Made by a program: the position numbers and the translations under genes
Shown: positions 23,855-36,289 of the stretch, in pieces
Position numbering within the stretch: position 1 is the stretch's first letter
Layout: each line of letters opens with the position of its first letter
Source of the DNA: Limnanthes douglasii subsp. nivea
Lineage: Eukaryota; Streptophyta; Magnoliopsida; Brassicales; Limnanthaceae
Direction: 5' to 3'
Assembly (NCBI GenBank): GCA_036936605.1
Contig: JAUPFV010000001.1
Span: forward strand, 72,497,910 to 72,561,909
Length of the DNA stretch: 64,000 bases
Notes under the pieces: model-generated
Databases searched by the model: none
What the model was told of the DNA's origin: nothing
What the model saw: the letters and a program-made list of their open reading frames with translations, nothing else

Positions 23855-23862
23855 TATTTATA
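23855..23862 (-). promoter_or_regulatory. TATA box of left CCR
   Basis: TATAAATA on the minus strand, about 142 bases before the CCR ATG, followed by a CT-rich leader (TCTATCTCTCTTCACTACTA). Spacing suits a plant TATA box with a leader of about 110 bases. Confidence 0.75.
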
Positions 23863-23882
23863 TCACTTCACAAACCCTAAAG

Positions 23883-23927
23883 ACCAACCAATGCTGAGAC
23901 GACGGCCAACCAATGGTAAAGGTAGGT
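23883..23927 (-). promoter_or_regulatory. AC elements (MYB sites) of left CCR
   Basis: Upstream of the TATA box lie ACCAACC (plus strand 23883-23889, AC-II type) and, on the minus strand, ACCTACC (complement of 23921-23927, AC-I type). A second CCAACC-like site is between them near 23906. AC elements bind the MYB factors that activate lignin-pathway genes in xylem, which fits CCR. Binding is inferred. Confidence 0.65.
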
Positions 23928-24321
23928 GAGTGTGTGCAAGGAAAGTGTCTACAGACTACAGAGTTTGACTGGGAAGAACCAAAGAAAAGTCAATGGTAAA
24001 AACATCAAACTTCTTTCAGGAAAGTCACCATGGTACCACTACCAAAGTAAGTGACCACTTTAATAAAACATTTAAAAATAGTTTAGTATCATTTTTTTTC
24101 CTATTTCTCGAATTTCAAAATATTTAAATTTTAAAAGTCAAAATTCAAATATTCATACAAATTTTTTTAAAAAAAATTAATCGATGTCTTTCTTTTATAT
24201 TTTATCCGAAAACGTGTATACCACATAAAGAGACACAAAAATGTTTTTTTTTTATTTATTTGGATTGCCAGTAAACAAGAGTTTCAGCTAATTCTCTCTG
24301 ACGTTAACAAGTCATTTGGTT

Positions 24322-25540
24322 TTAGGCCGATTTGTAAGGGTTGTTTGTTTGAAAAATATATTGATTTCTTAATGTAAACCAAAGTTTACGTGAATAAGTA
24401 TTTTTGAGATCAGCTATTTTCCTAAGGTTTAAACATTTCTCATCATAAGCATTGCCCGAATTTTTTAGACCAAATAATAATAATAATAATAGTATTTTCT
24501 TTTGCACCCCAATGAAATGTGTTCGGTAATCTACAATGGTTTTAGAAAGGTTTTAGCTTTGAATGTAATAAGAGGTTATGGTCATTAATACAATATGTAT
24601 CAAGACTATTCTACCTCCAAAATAGATTTTTTTACAGTCCCATTCTAAAATTTTGTTCCTCATTTATTTTAGAGATAAAATCATCAAGTAACAAATTTTG
24701 TTACTTGGACGAATAATTATACCCAAATAATTAATGATGAGATAACTATGCTTGAATGGTTATGTTCGAGTTTTTTTCTTTGTTTTGAGAAGTAATGTCA
24801 ATAAATTTGTTTTTGTTAATTAATTGACAAAAAGCTTTTTTATAATGGCTTAGAAAATCCCAAAGATTTTTGACATTGTTTATTGATCCATTCATGAAAA
24901 TTATTATGTTATCTGCACAGGCAAGCCAGATGATTGGAATGTTACTTCTAAAATGATATTTCATTGCTTGGTTTTCTAGAAATTGTTTTTTATACCCCTA
25001 AGAATATTCTCCATCAATGATGAAGAGGCTGGGTGACAAAGGGTCACCCTTCCTCACACCATTGGAAGAGTTTAAGAATCCATACAAATTTAATATGACA
25101 GATTAATGAGCTGCAACAAGACCCATTTTGATTAGATTAATGAAATGGTTACTAAAACCAAAAAATTACATTATCTTACAAGTGAAGTTAATTGATATCC
25201 TATCAAAAATTCTATCTATATCAAGCTAAAATAATATATTACCACTTTTAATTTTTTTGTTTAGATCATGAGTCAATTCATGACTAATTAAGATATGATC
25301 GTGAATGTTTTCGTTAGTTATAAAACCTCCTTGATCATCTCAAATGATTTATAGGAGTAAGGTTGCCAACCTGTTATCTATCACCTTAAATGTTATTTTA
25401 TTCAAAATATTACAAAGACTAATAGGCCTGATGTCATATTCGAGTGTTGAAAACTCTTGTTCTTGGGCCTGGTTACATCCACAAACGACATTTCTTTTAT
25501 GAGTGCATTGTGAGGTTTTTGATCTATGGTTGTTCGGTGC
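24322..25540 (-). pseudogene. L1-type LINE reverse transcriptase fragment (left arm)
   Basis: On the minus strand, decayed pieces of plant L1 RT appear: ISLCN-like sequence near 25440, HDHILISHELTHDLNKK near 25300, RGGNILF*LDM near 25220, FGFSNHFINLIKMGLV near 25130, NSSNGVRKGDPLSPS near 25050, then LACADNIIIFMNGS (24860-24920), where the FADD box has become CADN. The final block at 24322-24507 matches the region after RT. It sits about 600 bp upstream of CCR and is non-functional. Confidence 0.75.
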
Positions 25541-27545
25541 ATCACCCCATCTTTAATTTTTTATTAATCTATAATTTTTATTTTTATTTAAATGTTATCT
25601 TATAATGTTTGTTCCGCTATTGTTTTCTTTCGGCTAATAGATCATAAATTTTTCACAATATTTAATTTAATTTTACCAATATTCATATTGTGAATAAAGT
25701 GTTCTCATATCCAATATGTTTTCTTCCTAGCATTCAAACTAGTGGTAGTGGTAGCGCTAACTTTAGAAAGAATTTGTTTCGCGTGCAGGTTTTTGTTTCC
25801 TAATATCTAAAATAACATGTATCTCTAGTTTTCCTCAATAGGTTGAGAAGAGTTAGGTTGATCACTCCTATTAATATTTTAAATATTTCTCATTAACTTT
25901 AGCAAATTAATATAACCTTATCTTTTTTGTGCCATTAGAATAACTAGTACTATGAAACAAATTATATCAAAGAATAACAAAATTAAAATAATATATAGAG
26001 TATACCAAGATTTTAATCACCAATATTCTACCATTATATTATCAACAAAGCTATCGAGTAGATGAATATGTTTATCAAATTTAGAATTTTGATTGAATTT
26101 AGAAATTTGGTCATATTTTGGATGAACAATAAGATAAATTTTAAAGATTATAGTAGAAGAAGTTTTTAGTTTGATAGACAAGGGATGAGTAGTCGAGGGA
26201 AGAGTGTATTTATAAGGAAAATAAGGACTAGAAAAAAAGGAGTTAGCCTTAACCGGGTATCCGGCTAAGGCTAATGCCTAGTTTTTTCTAACCATTGACC
26301 TTAGTCCTGTAGCTGACTAAAGAAAACGGCTAGTTTTTCTAGTTGTTATATGGGTATCCAGATGGTCAATCGGGTCGGACAAAGCCATCAGCTAGAATAC
26401 CCTCCTTGTATGTGGGGTAGTAATTGACCTTTGGTGTTAAATGTTTAGTTGAATTATTGAATATTGATAAAGCTCGTCCAGTTTCTAAGCGTAAGAAAAA
26501 TACGGCTGCTAGTAAACTGATTCATGCATGACTTATTGAAGTTAATTATTGATTGTTTCAGTATGAGCAATAATAAAGGTTCATTCATGACCTATATTAA
26601 AAACTTTTGAACTGTTCAACTATGTAAGGGGAAAAAATAAATGTACCTTAGTTTGTTGAATATCTATATGGAAAATAATAGTAAAAACATATCTACCTTA
26701 TGAGATGTTGGTATCTAATTTACTTGTGGAAAATGGATAGATGTTAGTGAATATGTTGAGCACCCAGGTTTATAAACAGTTGGAATATGAAAGATTTCTA
26801 TAAAAATCAAAAGATAAATACCCATGATCGATGCTTATGGTTGAAATAAGAGGTGTATAAATATTTTGAAGTCTATATGCATGAAATATGGAACCTCCTA
26901 CGCCTCGAGGGTGGTAACTATGTGGAAAAAATAAAAATTCACCAATATAGGTGGAGCCACCACAAGCACCTAGTACTTCTAGTATGAGTAAAAGGATATT
27001 TATTGAATGTGAGATGTTGGAGGTCATGTATGAAGGGTAAGGTCGAATATAGGATACGATTCAACAATTCATTGATAGGTTTGGGCAAGAAAAATTACAA
27101 AATCAAGAGTTTTGAACCGATTGTTTAGTCTGATTCATAACAATATTCTCTTAGTTACTTCTGAGATTTCAGAGTGCGACTAAAGAAACATCAGTTTATT
27201 ATCAACACTGTAGTGGATATCCAAATGCTCATCCTCTTTTACAAGCACGTACCTCTTCACATGCAATAACCCATTCATCGGTTATGGATAACTTTTGTTT
27301 GGCTATAGCTAAACTTAATAAAATATTAGAAGATGAATAAACTGAATTAGAATGGGATAACAATAATGTAGGAATATTAAACATTTTATTTATATGGTTG
27401 ATTATATATTGTATCAAAATTTTAATTTTACAATTTGGTCTATGATAAATATCTTAGTTTTTTCTCTTTCGACTAAATCTATTCATTAAAATTAGTTTTG
27501 TCTTCTATTAATCTAGATTCTGGTGATGCACTACTATTTCTAATG
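25541..27545. other. No identified gene; unknown TE-like region (left arm)
   Basis: About 2 kb with open frames of 60-85 codons on the minus strand (26770-27027, 27229-27417) that match nothing I recognise. Their plus-strand reading is Ser/Thr-rich and could be a decayed hAT-type transposase, but I found no diagnostic motif. A hairpin lies at 26243-26274. The same region is at 55650-57640 with several percent divergence. Confidence 0.4.
26243..26274. repeat. Short hairpin TTAGCCTTA..CCGG / CCGG.TAAGGCTAA
   Basis: A 15-bp stem with one mismatch around a short spacer. The right-arm copy (about 56916-56945) has an extra mismatch in one stem, so the hairpin is decaying or was incidental. Related GGTAACGGCTAG-like words lie nearby; this may be the subterminal part of a DNA transposon. 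Confidence 0.5.
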
Positions 27546-27825
27546 GACAAAAATTCGGTAAAAAATATCTCGTCGTTCAGTACGTTGCTTCTCACTAAAA
27601 GGGGTCCGACTCGTCATAATTTTAAGAGGTATGAGTAGAGAGTTAATCTAAGAGAACTAAATGAAAACACGTAAATAGTACAAAAATGAATTGGTCTTAT
27701 CAATTAGGATGATATGAGATATTTATAAAGACTTTTTTTTGCCTAGATGGCTTTATTGGCCCATAAATATATTAAGACCAGTTTTATGATCCTTTATTCA
27801 TAATATCAAACACTAAATGAACCTT
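27545..27825 (-). mobile_element. Gypsy LTR-like segment (left arm)
   Basis: On the minus strand: TTATGGGCCAATAAAGCCAT, a TATA stretch ATTATAAATATC, and TTAACTCTCTACTCATACCTT followed by AAAATTATGACGAGTCGG. This is the layout of a Tat-type Gypsy LTR. The same LTR family flanks the MULE in the spacer (45540-45706 and 53298-53420) and occurs in the right arm (55360-55640). Confidence 0.55.
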
Positions 27826-27899
27826 CGTGACAGCTTGGTCCACCTTCTCCAATCTCGACAATAACATGTTTCTTAGACACAAGAAAAAGTTAGGCTTTT

Positions 27900-29030
27900 G
27901 CCCATCAATAGATTTATAAATCCTCAACACCAATCAGCCTTGCGCAATCCCTGGTATTGTGTCCGGTGTCATTATGATATTCGTATAATTTCTCATTTCT
28001 TGTGATCCCGAAGCCGGATTATTAGTCGAGAATGGCTAAAACGGACATGTTTTTTTGTTGATAGCTATAAGCTAATCCTACATAATCCTCATGCTATGTT
28101 CTTTTGCCCTGTAAACTATCCCGAGTTTCGCCTGCCATGGTTCGATGCGACTTGATATATACTTTTCTAAGTCGCTATCAGTTACTTTAGGACCATAGTA
28201 GGCCACGAAAAGTGGTTCAAAGATTGTTGTGGGATCCAAAACTTTCGAGATGATTGTTGGTGCAACCTAAGTTCTGTTGTCACTATAGCTATTGCTACGA
28301 TGTCCACATGTATTGAAGCCAATTCATTACCCAAATATCGTTGGTGATACGCAATTTCTTTGGAGTTGACATGTGCATCGACTTGCACTAATACTACACT
28401 AAAATTTTGAACCTTTTTTTACATCCCCTTTAAGAAGCGAGCTCCATAGAATAATTAGTTCATGATAGATCCTTATCTCGTCGGGGCGCTCATCGAGGTT
28501 TTTAATTCACACACATAAAACACTACGTATAATCCATCACACTCTCCCCGAAATGCTGTATGCGAAGTATCAAGTGGTCTACATGATTCATAATCATTAT
28601 AATCCTCAAAACCTATGTTTCAAGATAGCTTAGATTAGTTTGAATCTCGTGATGCTCTATGGTGCCAGTTTAGCAAACCATACCATAGCACAATTTCAAA
28701 GGTACATTTCAAAAACGTCACATGTAAAATGGTCATCCTCCGGGAAACAAAACATAACATCAACGACACGCTCGATGTGGCACTCAAGATTTCTGATTCC
28801 GTCACATATTTTTAACTCGTTGAAATTGAAAATCTGTGGTAATTCGAAAGCTATAGTTTCTGGAACCAAAATGTAATATAATCATCTGAGTCATTTCGAT
28901 CAGCATATTTTGTTTGTCTTTCTGATTGGGACCCTACCAGAGTTCGATTCGTTTCGTGGTTTTCTTATGAGGACCGACGTTGATGCTTCAAATGTGAGCT
29001 ATTGACTCGAGGGTGGTGAATGGGGCTATG
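27900..29030 (-). pseudogene. Gypsy gag fragment (left arm)
   Basis: Minus-strand counterpart of the right-arm gag at 54170-55290. It keeps the zinc-knuckle-like YHNDTGHNTRDC-type motif near 27945-27980, and the 68-codon open piece 28182-28388 differs from its right-arm twin at four residues. The element is cut at the arm's inner end (29254). Non-functional. Confidence 0.55.
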
Positions 29031-29254
29031 ATTTATAAGATGCTGTCTTTCTCGTGACTTGTGATCGGGAGAATCCACTGGATGTTGCATCCAAATGGAT
29101 GTCACTCATTCGATAGAAAAATTCAGACTGGGTTCCTATATTTCGAGGAAAAAACCTTGGTCGATGTTTTATGCTCTCGTCACGAGACCTTTATCGGCTC
29201 TTCATTTAATGTCTTTAGTATTTCATGGTCTTGCCCGCTGCTCATGTCCCTTAC

Positions 29255-29870
29255 TAGTCCTCTGAGGCAGTGGAGGAAACTGATCCCCAAAATCTCCTTC
29301 GTTTTTTTATTGATTTTATGCTATTTGGATTATTGTTGACTGTTGAGTCTTTTTTTACTTTCTCGAGGTTTACAAGAGGTGTACTTTTCTCCGGATACGA
29401 GACTGAAGTTGAAAAGAATCAACCCGTGGCTTGCGTTTTTCTTTCATTGAAAATGATATGAAGTTTTTTTACTATCTTGTGCAAGACTGGAAGGAGAATT
29501 GGTCAATTAGGGCTTTTGACCCACTTTGACCTTTTTTTTAGAGATATTTCATTTTTTTTCTCTAAAAAACTCAGCATGAGGAATTTTACTCACAATGTAT
29601 AAGTATGATCAAGAGATATTATTATTTGATATAAAATAAGATACAAGTTCTATTTTCACCACAAGTTCATAAAACCCGCGAAAAATCCCAATATACATGT
29701 TAGAGATAAAAATTGAAGAAATTATATTTTCACCACAAATTCATGAAGATGGTAGGTGGTTATTTATTTCACAATATGTATAGGTCAGACTCTTCTATCG
29801 CGAAACCTACTATAGAAATATTTGAACAACAAACTGAGTTCTAAAAAGATACTACCACATTCAAACACAC
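29255..29870. other. No gene seen (start of spacer)
   Basis: AT-rich DNA just inside the left-arm breakpoint, not present at the right arm's inner edge. An open stretch at 29270-29461 is not recognisable. Two CACCACAA.TTCAT blocks lie near 29657 and 29731. Confidence 0.45.
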
Positions 29871-29879
29871 TCACTCTCT

Positions 29880-30535
29880 CACCAATAGTTACTTCACAAA
29901 ACCAAACAATACAAATCAAGCATAAAACCAAATAAAACAAAAGCCAATATCACAAAACTATGCCTATGAATCGGAAACTGACAACACCACTACAACCCAC
30001 CCTATAGCCTCAACATCATATGCAAACAATAGCTAGAAGTGACATTTTTAAAGCCAACCATATATATATATTAGTGCCACTACTGCAATTTCAAGTCTGC
30101 CTACCCTACCTACCAAATTTTAAAAGTTATGAATGATCCTAAATGGACACATGTTACGCAAAAAGAGTTTAATTCCCTACAATAAAACTAAATTTTGACT
30201 CTTATTCCTTGGACACCTAATATTAATATTGTTTGATACAAACATATCTACAAACTCAAATACAACTAGGATGAATCTTTATAACGTCAAATTTTTTACC
30301 AAAAGTTCTCATTGGACCCCTCTCATTGATTTTTCAGAAAAAATTAGTCATATGATCAAGGCCTCTACCATAAAACTCATCACAATGATTGATGCAACAA
30401 ATTGCAAAGATGTTGGACAACTAGACGTCAACAATGTATTCCTAAATGGTATGTTAGACACACTTACCTATCAGCATATCCTTGATATATTTTTAATTTT
30501 CAATTTCAGAAATTTGATTAGCATGTAAAACTTAT
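29880..30535 (+). pseudogene. Copia reverse transcriptase fragment
   Basis: It carries NDPKWTHVTQKEFNSL (30130-30178), then in the open piece 30229-30528 SHWTPLIDFSEKISHMIKA and QLDVNNVFLNGML, matching the Copia RT start (RPGIDY.ETFSPV.K; QLDV.NAFLNG.L). A pre-RT Ser/Pro-rich stretch lies upstream. It is cut at about 30536 where a minus-strand LINE begins. Its sequence differs from the 18110-20650 Copia element. Confidence 0.75.
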
Positions 30536-30539
30536 CACA

Positions 30540-31955
30540 ACATTGATCCAATGTAATAAGAAGTTATGGTCATTAATACAGTATGTATCAAGACTATTCT
30601 GCCTCCAAAACAGAATTTTTTAGAGTCCTATTCTAAAATTTTGTTTATGAGTTTAGAGATAATATCATCAAGTAACAAATTTTGTTACTTGAATGAATAA
30701 TTGATGACGCGGCAGAAATAGAAGAAGAAGCAACATTAGATGAAACCCTAATTCAAGGGTAACATGATAAAACCCTAATATAAGAATAACAAAGACTGGA
30801 ATTTTCAGAGATAAAAAATATATTATTCCAAAAACTTAAAATAACAAAAGGAATATCAGGCTTTATATAAGAGCTTCTCAAAACCCTAAATTAGAATACG
30901 AGAAAATAAAATAAATATTATAAAATAAAATCTTAATACAATTAGATTTGATTTGAATAATATAAGATATTTGAATAAAATAAAATAAAATAAAAATAGG
31001 TTTATGTTTGGACTTTCTAGACTACATCAATAATTATACCCAAATATTTAATGATGAGATAACTATGCTTGAATCGAATAAGATTACTGATGGTTATGTT
31101 AGAGTTTTTTTCTATGTTTTGAGAAGTAGTGTAAATAAATTTGTTTTTGTAAATTAATTGACAAAAAGATTTTTGATAATGGTTTAAAAAATCCCAAAGA
31201 TTGTGACATTGTTTATTGATCCATTCATGAAAATTATGATGTCATCTGCATAGGCAAGCCAGATGATTGGAATGTTACTTCTAAAATGATATTTTATTGC
31301 TTTGTTTTCTAGAAATTGGTTTTTCGATACTGCTAATAAAATATTCTTCAGCAATGATGAAAAGACTGAGTGACACCCTTCCTCACACCATTGGAAGAGT
31401 TGAAGAATCCATGAACATTTATTATGACAGAAAAGTGAGCTACAACAAGATCTCTTTTGATTAGATTAATGAAATGGTTACTAAGACCAAAAAATTCAAT
31501 TCTCTTAAAAATTAAGTTAATTGATATCCTATCAAAAGCTTTATCCATACCAAGCTAAAATATTATATTAACATCTCTAATCTTTTTGTTTAGATCATAA
31601 ATCCATTCATGAGTAATTACGATATGATCATGAATGTTTCCGTTAGTTATAAAAATTCCTTGATCATCTCAAATGATCTTTAAGAGTAAGGTTGTCAATC
31701 TGTTATTTATTACCTTAGATGTTATTCTATTCAAAATATTACAAAGACTAATAGGTATAAAGTCACTCCAGGTTCTAGGATAGTATTTTTTGGGAATCAA
31801 GAAGATAGCGGTAGTATATACTCCCATGGGAGCAGAGTTACCATTAAAATAATCTACAATTGCATCACATGAATCTTTTTTAATAATAGTCCAATAGGTT
31901 GTGTAGGAATTTGAGTTAAACCCATCAATGTCAGTCACATTATTGGTTTTCATAG
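30540..31955 (-). pseudogene. L1-type LINE RT fragment, interrupted by a solo LTR
   Basis: Paralogue of the LINE fragments in the arms, better preserved in parts. On the minus strand: DIDGFNSNSYTTYW, CDAIVDYF and IFLIPKK, then WSDFIPISLCNILNRI (31669-31953), MDKAFDRISINLIFKR and NSSNGVRKGVTQS (31348-31548), and a decayed palm region near 31240. The 3' part is split by a 328-bp LTR at 30702-31029. Several stops. Non-functional. Confidence 0.75.
30697..31034. mobile_element. Solo LTR inserted in the LINE (TSD ATAAT)
   Basis: Body 30702-31029 begins TGATGACGCGGC and ends GACTACATCA, flanked by ATAAT at 30697-30701 and 31030-31034. The same LTR occurs twice in the TRIM-like element at 43653-44872. 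The LINE paralogues in the arms (24710 and 58460) read GAATAATTATACCC without it, giving the empty site. Both arms therefore show the pre-insertion state. Confidence 0.9.
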
Positions 31956-32285
31956 ATAATAATATGTTTTACCCACAAACTTTGTCCAGCACTTTTCCTA
32001 GCATTTCTGATTGTGTTTCATTGTAATTTCAAACTTTACATGTACATTTTCAGAAGATTTTTTTATTAGATTTTGTTCAACGGTTGCACTTTTAGTAGTT
32101 CGTTTACCACTGTGATTGCTGTAAACCATGCATAACATCTGAAATATCAAAGATTTGATAACTGCATATAAGGCCCTACAACTTCCTACGAACTCCACCC
32201 TCATAAAAATACAACACATTTGAGGGTTGGTACGTTTAAAACTTAAAAAAACAACAAAAAACTACAATTACCATAACATCAATCA
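31956..32285. other. No gene assigned; between LINE and Ulp1-like remnant
   Basis: Possibly 3' sequence of the Ulp1-like gene or the 5' extension of the LINE. A 73-codon open stretch (31998-32219 minus) was not recognised. Confidence 0.4.
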
Positions 32286-35200
32286 TCAGAAGACTCTTCT
32301 GAGTCAGTCTCCTCTATCTCGTCTTCATCATCCTTGTCATCCTCGTGCTCATCTTCTTCCTCGTCAGTCTCCATCGCATCGTCCGCTTCAAAGTTTTCTA
32401 CATCCTCCGACTTGGGTGCATCGTCAAACTACTCATCATACCAAATGTCCTTTTTGTGCTTACATTTGGAAAGGTCGCTCGGGTCAAAGTCGTCCACTGA
32501 AAATGACCAGGAGTCTGTGGACTCGTACTATTCACCGGAAGAGAACGAGAACATGAAGCCATTTTTGGAATCATCAGAGGAGATCTCTGACGTCATCGTG
32601 CGTTTGTATTCTGAAAGTGTTTAGAATCATCAGAGTTCCCCCCATCGGAGGACGAGTAGCCAAACGATTCGGGAGCAAATGGTCATAAATCCTAACTCTT
32701 ATTTATAGTCAAAGATCATACTAAAGTGCACCTAAAATCTAGCAAATAAAAATAAAAATAAACGTCTATTTAATTTTTTTTGTAATGATTAAATATTTAC
32801 CTTAGTCTTGTTAAGTAATAAATTAACCAATAAAAAAAATAAGCCAAAGTTTAATTACTGACGAAGATAGGTAGTTGTCATTCCCATATTAATTATGTTG
32901 TGCTTTAGTTGATAGACCAGTTACCAATGCACTAGTTCCAACTATCTCGCATGTGCGATTTATGCCCACCATTGAACAAGGTATATGAGTAACCCATAAC
33001 GCGATTTACGAGTACAAAAATGATACTAGATTGTTTATAACATGTGCACAAGGTTGAAATTTATCATTACTCTTGCTATTAAAAACACATATGCGATTTA
33101 GGCTTACAAAAAGCCTTGCTGTTAGGATGATGAGTTTTTCATAAGGTTACAATTTGTTAAGCCATTATGACATGCTACATTGATTATAGTCATGCGATTC
33201 ACCATTAACAAAAGTCATGTACGTTTGTTCACGATACTTGTAAAGGTTTTGAGTTTTACATTTATATATACGGTGATGCTAGACTTCATCGACAGTTCCA
33301 ACCGATTTGTAGTATCGTCTCGCATATGCGATTTAAATGGATATTGTCCACTGTGATTGCGTGGTTACAACCGGTTCAGTTACTTACAAAATGTTTCAAC
33401 CAAATGTTAAACTGCACAAAAAAGATACACACATTACTGTGTACATAATGAATTATATATAAATTAACCAAAAAATTAGCATTCATATCAATGTAGCTAC
33501 AACCGTCGGTTTATGTTTAAATCATTTAGGAAATGATAAAACATTTGAGCTCTGGTACTTGCGGGCATATCCGTTATGTATTTCTTCGGCACATATCCTT
33601 ACTCGCAAACAAACACTCCGCAGTCGAGGCTTTTGACGACTTGTTGTGGGATTTCTCTCAGGCCTTGATTTTGTATCCATACTTTACATAAGGTATGTAT
33701 TTTTTTCATGCAGTTTGTCAACTGTCAATTTATGAAACAACATTGAGCAACAATTACGTATTTAAATATTAATGCGATGCACATAAAACAATATTTTGCT
33801 ATTCATTAGCTTACTATTCATCTATCTAAATATTATCCATACCATTCTAAGATATACTAGAAGATTGCGATTCGTGTAATGTATTTTATGTGTCTATATG
33901 GCCTTGCTATTTATGTGCGCAACTATATTGTGATTCTAATATATACTTACGGGTTTGTGATTCATATGGATATTTATTAAAACTGTGTTCATGCGACTTG
34001 TTTACAGTTAGAACATGCGATACATAAGGCTATAGCAAGCTACTTTTGATAACATAAAACCTTACTAATGCATCACCAGTTTTATGTATCTTGTCTGGAG
34101 TGAATTCGCTTCTTGGAAATAGTGAGTTATAACTACTTGTCGTACCAATCTTCATATCAATTACCAACAACATACAGTGGTTCATTGAGTCCTCATTAAT
34201 GATGCACAGCGGAACCAGTGAGAAATACATGTCCGGGATTATTGTCTCAAATACTTCATCCACAATGTGTGACATATCTCACCTCATAGCTAGTGTTTTT
34301 TGCATTATGGAGGATTATTAAATGATGTCTTATTGAATGAATATCAAAACTAGATTAAGCTAAACTTACGGTTGCAATCCCCGAAATTTGAATCACATCG
34401 TATTTACAACTGTACTTGTTATCAAAACCTTTGAACGGTACTCGCCAGTTAGCTTCCTAGAGCACTCTTAGATATCCAAGTATAGATAATCTATCAGTTG
34501 ACATATGGTGGCTTATGACAGTTGACGAATCATTAATAGTCATTCAGTTCCATATTATAATTAATAATCTAGACTACAACAACAATAACTTTAAACCCCC
34601 CAATACTTAGCTAAAGTTCTTTGTTTCACCCTATTGTCAAGTTCGTCTTCGTACGGTAGTGCCATTATCTCACTAACACTAATGTTAAGCCTGCACGAGA
34701 ACTCTAACATTTGCAAATACGATACTTCTGGATCTTCTTCATCTTCTTCTCTTTTTATTCGAAGAACCTTGTGAAATTCACTCGCTGCGACTAACTACGT
34801 TGTCGCTGTACACTTCGACCAATATTTCTTGTTAACCTCTGTCTCTCGCGTTAGTGTCTTAGTAAGTAAATCCCAATTAGGATACTCATCCGCTGCAACC
34901 TACACCATATAGATTTGGCTATCATATTAATATGAACTGACTCTATTTGGTACATGTTAGTAATATGAACATCCACTTACCAGTGATGTAGTCTCTTGTT
35001 AATAATTATGATTAATACAATATCCAATATTGTGATTAACAGTAGCCTTCGGGATAGAATCTAAAGTCCATTGCACAATTGCATCGGTCTCTACCTTATC
35101 AACTTTTTTAAAAAAGGATTGTGTACATTATATGAAATTATTATCTAAGAATGGTATATCAAAACATACTGTTTATGCGCGTGACGATGCTTTCTCTTGC

Positions 35201-35540
35201 CTCGAAAATTCAGAATTTATGAGCCCTTGCCCTTCATGTTTTTCTACCTCTCCAACCCTCTGTTTAAATTCTTCCACTGCTTCTAGTTGGGTTAGTACTT
35301 ATATCTTCCTGTAGGTTTGTGGTTGTTTTTGGCATTGTGCTATGTGTGATACTTGTAACGCTGCTACTACTTGGGATACTTGTTCACTCTTTGGGTAGGC
35401 TACTTGTTCATGCGCTGCTTCATTGGGTTTTTGGTTACAAGATTGAATTTGATGATGATGATCTTCTTCTTATTCTTGGCGTTCTTGTCTAGTTTGTTGT
35501 TGGCCTTCCTTTTATGCTTCAGGTATTTCAGACCATACCT
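32286..35540 (-). pseudogene. Ulp1 (C48) peptidase-like transposon gene remnant
   Basis: Read on the minus strand: a Gln/Glu-rich region with heptad-like stretches (35530-35140), a conserved-looking block ITINDSSTVISHH-like near 34540, a Ulp1-like core at 34030-34290 with YFSLVPLCII, CMLLVIDMKIG and YNSLFP (family: IPI...HW.L.VID....YDSL), and a final acidic tail (about 32500-32286, DPSDLSKCKHKKDIWYDE then a run of Asp/Glu). Ulp1-like genes are common cargo of plant CACTA and MULE transposons. The catalytic His-Trp is replaced and no catalytic Cys was found. The 1.3 kb before the acidic tail may be intronic. Confidence 0.5.
32940..34025. repeat. Dispersed TGCGATT(T/C) word repeats
   Basis: Words close to ATGCGATTTA or ATGCGATTCA recur at about 32952, 33001, 33092, 33197, 33328, 33770, 33866, 34014 and, outside, 35564, often preceded by CAT or TAT. 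They are irregularly spaced over about 1 kb in the non-coding part of the Ulp1-like region. They could be subterminal binding sites of a DNA transposon or a decayed satellite. Confidence 0.45.
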
Positions 35541-36285
35541 TGCGAATTGAAAATTAAACAATCATGCGATTGAGTTTAATTATCCAGCATAAAAACAATG
35601 CAAGATTAGTATCCTATTACTATATTATGTAAAAATGTGTTTTGCTAACAAGTAATCAAATGCAATTTCAACGTATTACATCGTTCATGCTAGATCCACT
35701 GTGAACATGTAGCATGCGTTGGAAAAAGTATATATTAAAAATGTGTTCTTACGGTATTAAAAATGTGCATACCACGTAAAAAGACACAATTTTTATCATT
35801 TATATTGAGTGTTATTTTATTTTTATTTTTATTTATATTTTATAGAGAATGTCTCTTTAACGTTTAGTGGTTGGAAAAGTGCAGTGGTTAGGTTTAGTCA
35901 AACCGCTTCATACAAAATGGTGGAAGTTTTGTTTGCAATGATTGGTTGGTTTTGATACGTAGGGACACTATAAAATATTGTTGATCACTGATCACTCGTG
36001 CGTCAATCCTAATAGATCAAGTATTAAGGTCTAGGTTTGATAGGGGAGTTTGGATGTTCATAAATATCAGAGGAAATCAAATCTTTACACATGCGCAATT
36101 GACATTAAAACAATTATTTAACAAAAATACCTCGTTAAAACCATCTCGCACCACCAGATTAGGATATGGTACACCACATTATAAAAATTTGAACAAAATA
36201 TTTACGAGTTTGAATGTGTCTTATAACAAAAATACTTAAGTAAAATATAATTTCAAATACTCCACATTCTATCGATGAAAAAAAA
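35541..36285. other. No gene seen
   Basis: AT-rich. Contains a TTTTTATT-repeat run near 35810-35850 and an unrecognised 61-codon open stretch (36054-36239), which may be 5' sequence of the LINE that follows. Confidence 0.4.
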
Positions 36286-36289
36286 TGTT

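Larger units (their letters stand above)
19183..29254. repeat. Left arm of a >10-kb inverted repeat
   Basis: Position x on this arm matches the complement of position y on the right arm with x+y of about 83173-83187 throughout (19183 with 64000, 23713 with 59472, 29254 with 53919). Only small indels occur over 10 kb. The inner end is sharp: homology stops after CATGTCCCTTAC at 29254. The outer end is unknown because the right arm runs off the window. The arm carries Copia 3' sequence, an orphan promoter, CCR, a LINE, an unidentified region, a Gypsy LTR and a gag fragment. Confidence 0.95.

Noticed and set aside
26770..27027. Possible hAT transposase in the unknown arm region
   Set aside because: The Ser/Thr-rich plus-strand reading is only vaguely hAT-like; no dimerisation motif, BED finger or 8-bp TSD was found, so no call was made.
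32334..32624. Ser-rich 96-codon plus-strand frame
   Set aside because: It is the antisense of an acidic Asp/Glu-rich tail on the minus strand (GAT/GAC/GAG codons read backwards give Ser-rich peptide).
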